A DNA stretch of 34,273 nt, taken from the IMG/VR virus record IMGVR_UViG_3300033155_001273, positions 1-34,273 of that record. One strand, 5' to 3'. Source of the DNA: a virus. The position numbers were made by a program, and so were the translations under genes. Each line of letters begins with the position of its first letter. Within the stretch, counting starts at the first letter, position 1. The notes beneath the pieces were generated by a model. It was not told the DNA's origin and made no database searches. It worked only from the letters and a program-made list of their open reading frames with translations. Positions 8,738 to 17,151 of this stretch are shown in pieces.

Positions 8738-11676
8738 TCTGTCACCTCCTCAACATATACGTCGATCTCGTAGGCGCCTAGCTTCCAAACCATGTTCTTC
8801 AGCCCGTGCTGATTTGTGCCCACAAACGCAAAGAAATCCGTTCCATCAGAACAAATTGGCAGGAAGTTGGACTCATAGGGGCCGGTTACATAGTGACCAA
8901 AATAATAACCGGATCCGGTCGGGGCAGGCGTCAAAAACTGCGGGTCCTCCCAATCATAAGAATTAACATTCGTTGACCATGTTCGTCCACCATCAGTCGA
9001 GGTTATGAACCCGGTCCTTTTGTTAGCCGAATAAGGGCTGCTGGCATATATGATCCTACAAACATAAGTTGGATGAACCGTATCAGCATCAACAACTGCT
9101 ATTGAGTTCGCACCATGTTTCCAGTACCCGGAAGCGTCGAATTCACCATCAAACGACCGCCTGGTGGAAACCCCAAGGTGATTATCAGAAGGTCCGTATT
9201 CCACATAAGTAATGAGCCAGTCGGTGTTTCTCGATGCCCCGAAGGAATGAGCCTTGTATTTGGAGCCCGCGATAGAGGCAAAGATTGGCGGTGTATACGG
9301 CCGGAGCTGGTCAGGAGGAAAGTCCTGGAGAAATGCGTTTGCTGGTTTGGTGTCCCATTCCGCCCATGCGTTGAAGCCTCCGGCGCCTCCGCTGGAGCCG
9401 GTGTAGTAGATTTTCGCGCTTTGGGCAGAAATGGTAATATCGTATTCATCGCCAAGATTGCTGCTAGTACCAATCGCCCAAAGGGTTGAGGTTGTTGGGA
9501 ATGTCATCGGGCTCCAAGTGAGTCCGTCCGATGCAGACTTGAGAACCGTTCCCTCTTTGCCAATAGCCAGGTATTCCCTCTTGGTAACTCCATCCCCGTC
9601 GTTGATAACGGCAATGAGATCAACCGTGACGCCGCTCGATGGGGTAGTCCAGGTGACGCCGCTATCAGCAGAATGCCAAATGATGCCACCAAGACCAACG
9701 GCAACGATGCTGTTCCCGTCCTTGGGCTCAAACGCTACTGAGGTCAGGGTGCTGGCCGGCGGATTGCCTCCGATTTGCCTCTCCGTCCAGTTGCCAGTCG
9801 CCGCATCTGGAGAAGTCCACACCCTGTTCCCAACGGCAATAAATTGGCTACCGTCATGTTGAGCATCGCAAATGAAATCTGACAAATCCCCAAAATCTGC
9901 ATAGCTCGTGGCGCCGGCCTCGATCCTAACGCGCCGCCTAATCTTCCAAACCTTCCCGTTATCCATCAGGGCGTAGAAGCATCCATCCATCGCGTTGTAG
10001 GAGAGGTCAACAAACCCGCCGGCGCCGTGCCACGTATATTTGTATTCCCAGGTGATGCCGTCGAGCGAGAAGTAGGCTCTTGTTTTGGTGTAGTCTACTC
10101 CGTCTACCTCTTCTACATACGAATCGCCAACAGCGCAGCAACACCGGCCCTCGTCGTCCCATGCAACAGCGTGGAGATCAACCGTAATGGCGGGGTCGAG
10201 GATGTCACAAGGCACCCAGTCGATCCCATTATTGTCTGATGTCACGCAGGCCCCGCCGGTTCCAACAGCAACCCATAAGTCGTGATATGGACTGTACGAA
10301 ACCGAAGCCAGCGACTCGGTTGTGTTGCTTGTTCTCTTGGTGATCGAGGTTGGATTTGTGAAGGTGAGAATAACGCCGTCGCCGCCCTCCGCGTCACCAA
10401 CGACAACGTAGTAGTGAGTCCCGCCTTCGACCTTCTGTGCAACGGCCATACTCCGCAGGGTAACGAGTGTATTGGTTGTGTAGATCGTGCCATTTTCGTC
10501 CCCAACAAGCCCACCCGCTCCACAGTAAAGCCAGGTACTAGGGGCCGCGGTTCTAGGCACCATAGAATATAGGGCCACTTCACCAAGCGGTGAGTCCTTT
10601 TCAAGATAATTCGACGCCCAATTGTGATTGTAGGTTTCAAACGACCCACCCTCTGTTAGTGGAGGAGGGATTCTGTATTTTCCATCGGACCTAATGTGTT
10701 CACCCTGAAGCGTTAAAATATGTTTACTCGTTGAGAGCAGGCCAGCATCATAGGCTTTTGTAAAAGATATATCCTTGTTAGATGGGAGCGGGATTCCGTA
10801 GAGACCTTCACTACCAAACACGTTTCGAGAGAAGGCCGCACCTTCCTTGCCGGTAACGCAGATCGGCCAGAACGTTTCCTTGACGTCATCGAAGAAATCA
10901 TACCGGAGCTCCCCGCCTGCCGAAATCGACGTGACTTCGATAGGCTCCCGTTCCGGCGCCTCAGTCTCCGCCTCATACCATGCGCCAAGATTCGTGCGAC
11001 TGATGTTGGAGTAGAACGGGCCCGAAATGAGCCTCTCGTCAATCGGCTGATCCATGTTCACCGTGCCGTAGACAAGCCAGCCTCCCAGGGACTCAATCCT
11101 GATCGGCCATATTGCACGATCGGCAGGATGGACTCTGAGGATCTCGTAGGGTTCATCGGTGAGGGCCGGCATGATCTCGTCGGTGAGGATGTGGTTGTCA
11201 TCGACCACCTTCTTGATCGTGTAGAGGTCGTTACCGTCCCCCGGCTCACGGATCAGGCACCCAGGCCACACCTCTTGCAGCCAGGCGGTGTTCTCGCCGT
11301 CGCTCTCCACTTCGGCCTTGACCCCATCGGTCGTAATCGTGCCGTCCTTGTAGACGGAGTAGAGAGGCGCAACGACGCTGGAGACCCAGGTGAAGGGGGC
11401 CCACCGGCCGAACCAGATGGTGTGCCCTGAGCGGCTCACGTAGAAGGCGGAGTTCAGGTAGTCCTCGAGGTCAGACCCGGTGAGGTCCGCGGCCCATGAT
11501 GCCATGCCAGCGTAGGCGGCCCGCCAGTTAGAGCGGAGGCTGATCGCGTTGTCGCTACGGGCGATGTAGAGGTTCTCGAGCTCGGTCATCCCCGGCGGGT
11601 CGATCTGTGTCGAGTGGGCCCGCAGGACCTTGGTGGCGCCTGAGAGGGGGATCGCCTTGTATTTCTTGTTTGCCAT
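8734..11676 (-). CDS. Large tail protein, nozzle-like N-terminus with Asp-box repeats (980 aa)
   Basis: The N-terminus (KYKAIPLSGATKVLRAHSTQ, then MTELENLYIARSDNAISLRS) looks like the start of podoviral tail-nozzle proteins, where an assigned list of parameters or coordinates is laid out on the tail. Asp-box turns follow: NNGIDW near residue 478, SLDGITW near 537, SADSGVTW near 667, SASDGLTW near 714 and STDGGRTW near 892, so the C-terminal half is probably a propeller-like fold. The ATG directly follows the TAA of the upstream gene, and a GGAGGA site lies just upstream. Its stop overlaps the start of the 824-residue protein, which carries the same repeats. It could instead be a fibre or a glycan-binding tail component. 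Confidence 0.75.
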   Translation of the reverse strand: MANKKYKAIPLSGATKVLRAHSTQIDPPGMTELENLYIARSDNAISLRSNWRAAYAGMASWAADLTGSDLEDYLNSAFYVSRSGHTIWFGRWAPFTWVSSVVAPLYSVYKDGTITTDGVKAEVESDGENTAWLQEVWPGCLIREPGDGNDLYTIKKVVDDNHILTDEIMPALTDEPYEILRVHPADRAIWPIRIESLGGWLVYGTVNMDQPIDERLISGPFYSNISRTNLGAWYEAETEAPEREPIEVTSISAGGELRYDFFDDVKETFWPICVTGKEGAAFSRNVFGSEGLYGIPLPSNKDISFTKAYDAGLLSTSKHILTLQGEHIRSDGKYRIPPPLTEGGSFETYNHNWASNYLEKDSPLGEVALYSMVPRTAAPSTWLYCGAGGLVGDENGTIYTTNTLVTLRSMAVAQKVEGGTHYYVVVGDAEGGDGVILTFTNPTSITKRTSNTTESLASVSYSPYHDLWVAVGTGGACVTSDNNGIDWVPCDILDPAITVDLHAVAWDDEGRCCCAVGDSYVEEVDGVDYTKTRAYFSLDGITWEYKYTWHGAGGFVDLSYNAMDGCFYALMDNGKVWKIRRRVRIEAGATSYADFGDLSDFICDAQHDGSQFIAVGNRVWTSPDAATGNWTERQIGGNPPASTLTSVAFEPKDGNSIVAVGLGGIIWHSADSGVTWTTPSSGVTVDLIAVINDGDGVTKREYLAIGKEGTVLKSASDGLTWSPMTFPTTSTLWAIGTSSNLGDEYDITISAQSAKIYYTGSSGGAGGFNAWAEWDTKPANAFLQDFPPDQLRPYTPPIFASIAGSKYKAHSFGASRNTDWLITYVEYGPSDNHLGVSTRRSFDGEFDASGYWKHGANSIAVVDADTVHPTYVCRIIYASSPYSANKRTGFITSTDGGRTWSTNVNSYDWEDPQFLTPAPTGSGYYFGHYVTGPYESNFLPICSDGTDFFAFVGTNQHGLKNMVWKLGAYEIDVYVEEVTE

Positions 11677-12069
11677 TTATCCTCCAGGGAGCCCAACGGC
11701 AAAGAGACGAACGATGATACCGACAGCAGAGCCAATCAGCAGAAGAATTATCGCCCACAACATCTTCGTCTGTCCGTCCAGCCGGTGATGTGCAGATTTC
11801 GCAGACACCTCCACCAGTGCAGTCCGTTCGCTCTGAACGGCACACAGGCCAGTAATGGTACTCTGAAAACCAGTCACCGCACTGAGCGTCTCGTCGTGAT
11901 TTACGCGGCTACGCATCTCCGCAGCTTCGATCACGCCGGTCAGCTTCGACAAAGCCCTGGCCTGGTCGTTGTGCCCATTTCTCACCCGAGCTATTTCGCC
12001 TCTGACCTCCGCAAACTCACGGGCGCACTCGATCAAGGGCCCCCCGGTCTGGTTACTACTGCCGGTCAT
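11677..12069 (-). CDS. Coiled-coil protein with C-terminal membrane helix, XhlA-like holin candidate (130 aa)
   Basis: Residues 10-95 are polar and heptad-like, suggesting coiled coil. A single strong membrane helix (AIILLLIGSAVGIIVRLFAV) fills about residues 106-125 and the protein ends in GLPGG. A cytoplasmic coiled coil followed by one C-terminal helix is the layout of the hemolysin XhlA family, which works with holins and endolysins in some phages. A GGAGGG ribosome site precedes the ATG by about six bases. It lies about 7.5 kb from the M15 endolysin, so it could also be a tail-associated membrane protein or an accessory to DNA ejection. Holin-like function is inferred from topology only. 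Confidence 0.6.
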   Translation of the reverse strand: MTGSSNQTGGPLIECAREFAEVRGEIARVRNGHNDQARALSKLTGVIEAAEMRSRVNHDETLSAVTGFQSTITGLCAVQSERTALVEVSAKSAHHRLDGQTKMLWAIILLLIGSAVGIIVRLFAVGLPGG

Positions 12070-12082
12070 AAAATTCCCTCCA

Positions 12083-12550
12083 TTATGTCAACCCCGTAAC
12101 GACACCAGTACGAACAACCCCAAGGTCATCCTTGACTTTAATCTTCAAAAGTGGGGGCTCTGGCTCACCACAGGCCCCCTCTACAACAATCAACCCCGCC
12201 GAGTTGGTCGGGATAACCTGGACCTGATTCTGTACCAAGATTCCATTGAGAACGTCATGGAAGTTGTTATTGCTCCCCTCAATAATTACCGTGTACTGCC
12301 CGTCCTCGAACTCAATCGAGTAGCCATTAATTATCTCGATGGTCTTGGCATATGTCACGCCAGCAATCGTGACCTCCGGGTTGTGACGGTGCGTGTCGGG
12401 GTGCGCGATTCCCTCTTCATCGTCTTCTAAATCCTTGAGGTCGAGGCGCAGGACATCGCTGTCCAGCGTGTAGATCGTGCCGGATTCGAGAGTCAGGTAC
12501 GTCTTAGGAACGTAGATGACAAAGGTTGCATACGTGATCGAGATCGCCAT
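12083..12550 (-). CDS. Hypothetical phage structural protein (155 aa)
   Basis: The protein begins MAISITYATFVIYVPKTYL and contains the strand-rich segment NGYSIEFEDGQYTVIIEGSN followed by NNFHDVLNGILVQNQVQVIP and NSAGL. This arrangement (a measured 'gradient' strand, GSNNN, a helix with D-V, then VxVxxxNSAGL) is one I recall from small conserved proteins of tailed phages that sit near tail-fibre genes; function is not established. I chose the ATG at 12550, which overlaps the upstream TGA (TGATG), rather than a TTG one codon earlier. An AGAGG site lies seven to ten bases upstream. Probably a virion component. Confidence 0.7.
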   Translation of the reverse strand: MAISITYATFVIYVPKTYLTLESGTIYTLDSDVLRLDLKDLEDDEEGIAHPDTHRHNPEVTIAGVTYAKTIEIINGYSIEFEDGQYTVIIEGSNNNFHDVLNGILVQNQVQVIPTNSAGLIVVEGACGEPEPPLLKIKVKDDLGVVRTGVVTGLT

Positions 12551-12834
12551 CAATTAACCTCTGTTGACAACCCTGCTTCTCTGAGCCTGGAGCGAAGCTC
12601 GCCTATCTCTGCCGCTGCCATCCTCGAACGCTCATTAAAATCGTCCCCGAGTAATTGTGCGTTCTGCTGTGACGCAGCCGCCTCTGCCCCGAGTCGGATC
12701 ACGGTACTCTTGAGTGCGGAGTTCTCAGCCGCCAGCTTGCCGACCTGGGCCTGATTCTTGTCCGCCGCTTCACACATCGAGTCGTACCTGAGCTTGATGT
12801 CCTTGTATTTCTCTTCGAGTGTTGGGTCTGCCAT
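12550..12834 (-). CDS. Small coiled-coil protein (94 aa)
   Basis: Almost the whole sequence is helix-forming and rich in Ala, Glu, Gln, Leu and Arg, with heptad-like spacing from about residue 5 to 90. It has one Cys, no membrane helix and no signal peptide. An AGGGGG site precedes the ATG. The stop overlaps the next start by one base. It may be a small scaffold or a linker rod; it lacks the N-terminal anchor expected of an inner-membrane spanin. Function unknown. Confidence 0.65.
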   Translation of the reverse strand: MADPTLEEKYKDIKLRYDSMCEAADKNQAQVGKLAAENSALKSTVIRLGAEAAASQQNAQLLGDDFNERSRMAAAEIGELRSRLREAGLSTEVN

Positions 12835-12842
12835 GTTGCCCC

Positions 12843-15056
12843 CTAGCTATCCGGTATCAGATACACGGTCACTGATAGCCCATTGTCCTTGTCCACGGTC
12901 TCGTTGATCGGAGATGACTTGTACAGGTCTGGGGACGTGGACAACCGCGCCCGGCCAGTCACAGGCTGATCCGCAGAGATTGTGCGGCTGTCAGTCACGA
13001 TGCCGCCTGCGTTGGTCAGCGTATTGAAGTAGCCCCCGGTGGCCTTGATCGTGCCGGTGGCCGGGGAGGTTGGACTACCGCCCACGGTGTAGGTATAGGT
13101 ATCTGCAGTGAGTACCTCGATCTCGAAGGCCCCGTTGTACTCATCCTGGTCGGCTCCCTCGATGAAAACAAAGTCACCAGTAGCCAGCCCATGACCTGTG
13201 TGAGTGACGGTGGCCGTGTTCCCACCTACCCCAACATCCCCGATCCAGTCCACTGTTCCAGCAGCGCAGTCGTCGATGTCGATGTAGTCATCGGTTTGTG
13301 GGTCGCCGGTATGATCGCTCCCCCCAAACCGAATATCAGTCTGAGCTAGATCGGTGGATGCGTGAGTAAAGTCACCAGAGTCCCACAATGAATCAAGGTT
13401 GTGATCCCACAGCTTGCACCTGATGGTGTCATCACCAGTTCCGCCGCCGTTGTTCGAATAGAACTCACACATCATCCAATCTGTGTGAACCGTCATTAAG
13501 CTGGACGCTGTAGATGTGAACCCGCTGTAGTTGAAATTTATTGAGAACTTCCAGCCCGTTTGGGGGTCTTGTGTTTGGACCTTGAAACTTACATTTGGAC
13601 TGCCGGTGGCCTGATGACAGATCCCCGCTAAGTGCATTTGCTGATACACCGCATCAAAAATAAACCCACTTGAAACCCTGAACCAGAAGCGAAGATATAC
13701 GGTTTCCTCGTCGGAGATTGTTTCGTAAACTCTAAGATCGGCACCATCCCCATCAAATACAGCCCTCGCCCCCCAGTCGCCGTTTTTATTCGCGCTGTCT
13801 GAGGCAGCAATCGTGCCGTGGGTTGTTACTGATCCAGAAAACTCACTCAGATCCTCTTCTTCAAAATCGTTATCAAACAAATTTCGCAGGGTGCTGCGCG
13901 TGATCGACGTAACTGACTCCTGGTAAGGGAAGTCGCCAGCATCGCTCGACGCCAACAGGAGAACCCGCGCATCCTCAAGCACGGCCTGGGTGTCGATGTC
14001 CTTGACCGTCACCTGAGTCGTCACCGGATCCGCCACGAAGTTGACTACCGTGGTCCCTGCCGCCTTGTAAGAGATGTTGCCGGTGCAGCCTGAGAGGTTG
14101 ACTGTGATCGTGCCGCTAGTCCTGGCGAAGTAGAGTGTCGAGTTGTTCGCGTCATCTGCGGCGTTGTAACCAGAGAACGCAATTCCGGTCAACGTCATGG
14201 TTGTGGGTGAGGAGGTTCCAAACTCAATCGCATGGGTCTCAGCGGTGCCCTTGGTGAACTCGGTATTGTCCATCTCACCATTCGGGTCAGCCGCCTCGTC
14301 GTAGATCAAGTAGGAAGTATCAGCGGTGCCCTCGTAGTTCTTGAATACGCAGTCATCCATGTCAGCGCCACCGTGTGTGATCTGGCCGCAATCATCAAAC
14401 GTATTGCCGGTGACTGTTTGGCCGGACCCAAAAGTACTTGCGGCTGCGCGTACAATAAGATTGTCTGTAATTGAAACGGTTGCATCCGTGTCAGAAAAAT
14501 CAAAGATGAATCTCGTTGAATCGCCGGTGCCTGCCGCCTTGAGAACAGAGTTCTTGATGACACAATCGCAACCGGACCCCTGCGCGTTGATCTCGTAAAG
14601 GCCCGAAGCAACCGTAAGACTTCCTGACGGATCAACGAAAACGAGAACCTCGCCATCCATCTCGAAATATGTAGTGGTTGCGCCGCTGCCTATCTGCACT
14701 TCACCAGTACCAAAATACACGCCGTTGACTTCTCGAATGATCCCATATCCGTAGAGTGTAGTCGTGCCACGGTCTGCCTCTTCGATATCGGCTAACGTCA
14801 CCTCGTCGCCAAGCGTTAGGGCCAGTGAACGCATCCATGTCTTGCCAGAAGTAAAACCAGCCACCGAAGTAGGTGTCCGAGCCAAACATTGTAATGTGGT
14901 TCGATTCAGTCGAGCCGTCGTAGACCCATAACTGATACCCGTCGTTGGCCTCATCTTCCATGTACGGCATGTTCGTGGTGTTGATCCAACCACGCAGGGT
15001 TTTCCCAACACCAGTCGAAGGTGCGCCACCATTGTCGTAGTACGAGTCCTCGCCAT
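12843..15056 (-). CDS. C-terminal part of a frameshifted tail fibre/spike-like protein with LamG-like module
   Basis: The open frame runs to 15056, but the first 75 residues look like out-of-frame noise (Thr/Arg-rich), and meaningful protein begins at about 14830 (ALTLGDEVTLADIEEADRG). It then shows a strand-repeat region (about 14760-14040), a stretch beginning VTVKDIDTQAVLEDARVLLL, a LamG/concanavalin-like module at about 13895-13215 (FEEEDLSEFSGS to DWIGDVGV, with NNGGGTGDDTIR), then TATVTHTGHGLATGDFVFIE and a C-terminus ending VTVYLIPDS. The last segment resembles a C-terminal domain common in phage fibre-type proteins. Joined to the 14701-15198 frame by a +1 shift, it makes one protein of about 784 residues. 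Likely a host-recognition or tail-decorating protein. Confidence 0.7.
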   Translation of the reverse strand: MARTRTTTMVAHLRLVLGKPCVVGSTPRTCRTWKMRPTTGISYGSTTARLNRTTLQCLARTPTSVAGFTSGKTWMRSLALTLGDEVTLADIEEADRGTTTLYGYGIIREVNGVYFGTGEVQIGSGATTTYFEMDGEVLVFVDPSGSLTVASGLYEINAQGSGCDCVIKNSVLKAAGTGDSTRFIFDFSDTDATVSITDNLIVRAAASTFGSGQTVTGNTFDDCGQITHGGADMDDCVFKNYEGTADTSYLIYDEAADPNGEMDNTEFTKGTAETHAIEFGTSSPTTMTLTGIAFSGYNAADDANNSTLYFARTSGTITVNLSGCTGNISYKAAGTTVVNFVADPVTTQVTVKDIDTQAVLEDARVLLLASSDAGDFPYQESVTSITRSTLRNLFDNDFEEEDLSEFSGSVTTHGTIAASDSANKNGDWGARAVFDGDGADLRVYETISDEETVYLRFWFRVSSGFIFDAVYQQMHLAGICHQATGSPNVSFKVQTQDPQTGWKFSINFNYSGFTSTASSLMTVHTDWMMCEFYSNNGGGTGDDTIRCKLWDHNLDSLWDSGDFTHASTDLAQTDIRFGGSDHTGDPQTDDYIDIDDCAAGTVDWIGDVGVGGNTATVTHTGHGLATGDFVFIEGADQDEYNGAFEIEVLTADTYTYTVGGSPTSPATGTIKATGGYFNTLTNAGGIVTDSRTISADQPVTGRARLSTSPDLYKSSPINETVDKDNGLSVTVYLIPDS

Positions 15057-15198
15057 CCGAACGAGTAATCCCCGACATCGACGCCAAGCCTTCGACTTTC
15101 AGATCAGTGTCCCCGGTCGTCAGGTTCACCCAACCAGTGTTGACATCAGCATCATCCAACTCCGTGTGGTTCAATAGGGTGAGGGTCGGAGCGGCCAA
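14701..15198 (-). CDS. N-terminal part of the frameshifted tail protein (TTG start)
   Basis: This frame supplies the likely true N-terminus of the 12843-15056 protein. It begins with TTG at 15198, behind a GAGGAGG site at 15203-15209, and reads as a normal beta-rich protein (TLTLLNHTELDDADVNTGW, then a LamG-like stretch with TYFGGWFYFWQDMDAF) up to about residue 125. After that it turns into an Arg/Trp-rich tail (GPNAWRRGDVSRYRRGRPW) that ends in a stop at 14701 and looks out of frame. The other frame becomes sensible at exactly the same place, so a base has been gained (or two lost) near 14815-14840, in nature or in the assembly. Confidence 0.65.
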   Translation of the reverse strand: MAAPTLTLLNHTELDDADVNTGWVNLTTGDTDLKVEGLASMSGITRSDGEDSYYDNGGAPSTGVGKTLRGWINTTNMPYMEDEANDGYQLWVYDGSTESNHITMFGSDTYFGGWFYFWQDMDAFTGPNAWRRGDVSRYRRGRPWHDYTLRIWDHSRSQRRVFWYW

Positions 15199-15202
15199 TT
15201 AT

Positions 15203-15209
15203 CCTCCTC
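15203..15209 (-). promoter_or_regulatory. Shine-Dalgarno site deciding a TTG start
   Basis: GAGGAGG on the minus strand overlaps the TGA stop of the gene at 15208-17136 and lies four bases before TTG at 15198. No ATG or GTG in the correct frame is near, and the reading frame from this TTG gives a clean protein start (L/M-AAPTLTLLNH), so TTG is the best start call. Confidence 0.6.
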
Positions 15210-17136
15210 AAGAATCGCTGATTCTTGATGCCGTAGCGCCACCGCCGGTCGAGAGAAGCTGAGAGTTCCCCTCATAGGTCTTGATTGGGGAAGCCCCGCC
15301 ATCCCTCACCCGCACCCTCAAGTCCTGCGGACCGGAGGTGTAGATCGTGGTGTAGTCAATAGTGATCCCGCTCGCTTCGTCGTCGATGTAGGAACACATG
15401 GTCGGCTGCGAGATTGCCGCATCATTTGGGGTAGACCAACTCTCATCCGTAATCGTGAACGTGTCCGTCCCATTATGCGCCGTGTACGCGATCCTCCGAA
15501 TGCGGAGATCGTCCAGTGTGACCCGTAGTGTGCCGGTTGCTGGAGTGTTGTCTGGGATTGCGTTCACCACACAGGATGTTTCACTTGCTTGATCAAGTGC
15601 CTCAGCGAGAGTCATCTGATCGAACTCGAATGCGTCCCCGGTGTCCTTGGGTCCAACCAGGCAACGGTCGCCTGAGATGACGCCTCCAAGGGTCCAGGTG
15701 ACATTGTTGGGGGGCGTATTCACGTCGCCGTCGAGATCCGTAACGGTATCCGATGAAGTAAGGTTGGTATCAAGAACCCCGACCCCGAATCCACCAATGA
15801 GCGTACCCACATAGGAACCAAGGAAGACCGGAGTAACGGTCTGTCCAATCACCGTGTCCGTCGCATCGCAGTAGGCATCAGAGGTCAACCCATACACATA
15901 AGAGTTGTTTACCGGGTCGCCGCCCGTCTGCTTCATGATGTGGTGCCTCAAGCCAGCAGTATCGTTGGCGAGCAAGATGCCTGAGCCGCCCTCCAGCCCG
16001 TTGTCCACAATGGTCGTGTCAATCGCTGCCGTAGTACCGGACGCACCGTTCCCCTCTCCCATCTCGTACTCGGTGATCACGTCGTTGTTCAGGAGGGTGA
16101 TGGCCGTATCCTCCAGTGCAACGATTAAGATGTCCACCCCGTCGTCAAACATCACTCGACCGGCTGCACCACTGGTCCCGATAATCACGTAGTGGCCCGG
16201 AGTGAACGGACCACTCACCAGGGTCTTGTAGGTGATCTGCGTCCCCCACACCACCGTCTCGTCCTCTTGGAATGTGCCACTCAGCCCGTCATAGTCGTAA
16301 CTATGAGTGATGCCTGCGAACAGTTCGCCGTCGATGCCGCCGTGAACCGTGTCGGTGGTCCCGGTGCGAGTGATGTCCTTACCCCACTCCCACACGGCCT
16401 TCAACTGATCGCCGGAAGTATCGGCACCGTAGGTCCACTTGGAGTAGTACGGCTGGTCCCCATTGCCATCTCCGATGTCAATTTCTTGGAATCCTTCGGT
16501 GTTGGTGACATGGGTGTAGGCTGTGATTGTAGCGTGGTCGTGGTCGTTCTGCGGATCATCGACTGAGCTAACAGCCGCAACTGCAATGCCGTCACCGAGC
16601 GTCACGTTGAAGAAAGCGTAGCTGTCTTCGAGATTGCGGATCTGCACAATGATCTGTCCCTGGTCGATCTCGCAGCCCCACTCCTTCGATTTGACCATGA
16701 ACTCGCAGAGCGTCGAGCCGCCGCCGTTGTAAGGGGCCACCTGATCGCCCCAAAACGGAGCATCCCCGTCATACAGCGTCTTGTCCTGCACGACCTGGAC
16801 CTGCGTGGAGGTGCTGACCACGGAGCCAAGAACCCTCACGGTAGAGTAGCGGGTCTCAGTAGCCCCGCTGCCCTGCGTGATTGACCCGTTGTAGAAATAC
16901 TCGCTCGCATCATCGTCGATATTGTATGTCGATAACAACGCGATGATGTTGTCCGTATCACGCCTTGATGGGGTCACGCTCGTGATGTCTGTGATGTCCC
17001 CACCGGAGGCAGACGACTCGTTATCCGCTAGATCCTGAAGCCACCTGTGTAGCTCCAGGACCGTGTAGTGGTTAGTGTTTGCCGTATGGCGAATGTCGCC
17101 TCCGACGTTGAGCGTAAAATCGTCACCTATCGCCAT
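15208..17136 (-). CDS. Large beta-rich structural protein (642 aa), possible fibre or tail component
   Basis: A strong GGAGG lies eight bases upstream of the ATG. The N-terminus (DDFTLNVGGDIRH, then YTVLELHRWLQDLADNESS) is a recognisable opening that I recall from large uncharacterised phage virion proteins. The rest is beta-rich, acidic and repetitive in Asp, Thr and Gly, with many N/D-G turns, for example GRVMFDDGVDILIVALEDTA, and a C-terminus around YTTIYTSGPQDLRVRVRDGG. There is no enzyme motif, membrane helix or signal peptide. It is placed between the connector genes and the frameshifted fibre-type gene, so I call it a tail or fibre structural protein; an exact role cannot be given. Confidence 0.7.
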   Translation of the reverse strand: MAIGDDFTLNVGGDIRHTANTNHYTVLELHRWLQDLADNESSASGGDITDITSVTPSRRDTDNIIALLSTYNIDDDASEYFYNGSITQGSGATETRYSTVRVLGSVVSTSTQVQVVQDKTLYDGDAPFWGDQVAPYNGGGSTLCEFMVKSKEWGCEIDQGQIIVQIRNLEDSYAFFNVTLGDGIAVAAVSSVDDPQNDHDHATITAYTHVTNTEGFQEIDIGDGNGDQPYYSKWTYGADTSGDQLKAVWEWGKDITRTGTTDTVHGGIDGELFAGITHSYDYDGLSGTFQEDETVVWGTQITYKTLVSGPFTPGHYVIIGTSGAAGRVMFDDGVDILIVALEDTAITLLNNDVITEYEMGEGNGASGTTAAIDTTIVDNGLEGGSGILLANDTAGLRHHIMKQTGGDPVNNSYVYGLTSDAYCDATDTVIGQTVTPVFLGSYVGTLIGGFGVGVLDTNLTSSDTVTDLDGDVNTPPNNVTWTLGGVISGDRCLVGPKDTGDAFEFDQMTLAEALDQASETSCVVNAIPDNTPATGTLRVTLDDLRIRRIAYTAHNGTDTFTITDESWSTPNDAAISQPTMCSYIDDEASGITIDYTTIYTSGPQDLRVRVRDGGASPIKTYEGNSQLLSTGGGATASRISDS

Positions 17137-17151
17137 AGTAAACCTCCAAGG

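Noticed and set aside
12550-12834. Inner-membrane spanin
   Set aside because: The coiled coil fits, but there is no N-terminal membrane anchor and no embedded or following lipobox gene.
14801-14850. Programmed frameshift of the tail assembly chaperone type
   Set aside because: Those occur as -1 slips on X-XXY-YYZ heptamers ahead of a tape measure gene. Here the shift is +1 in a fibre-like gene with no slippery heptamer.
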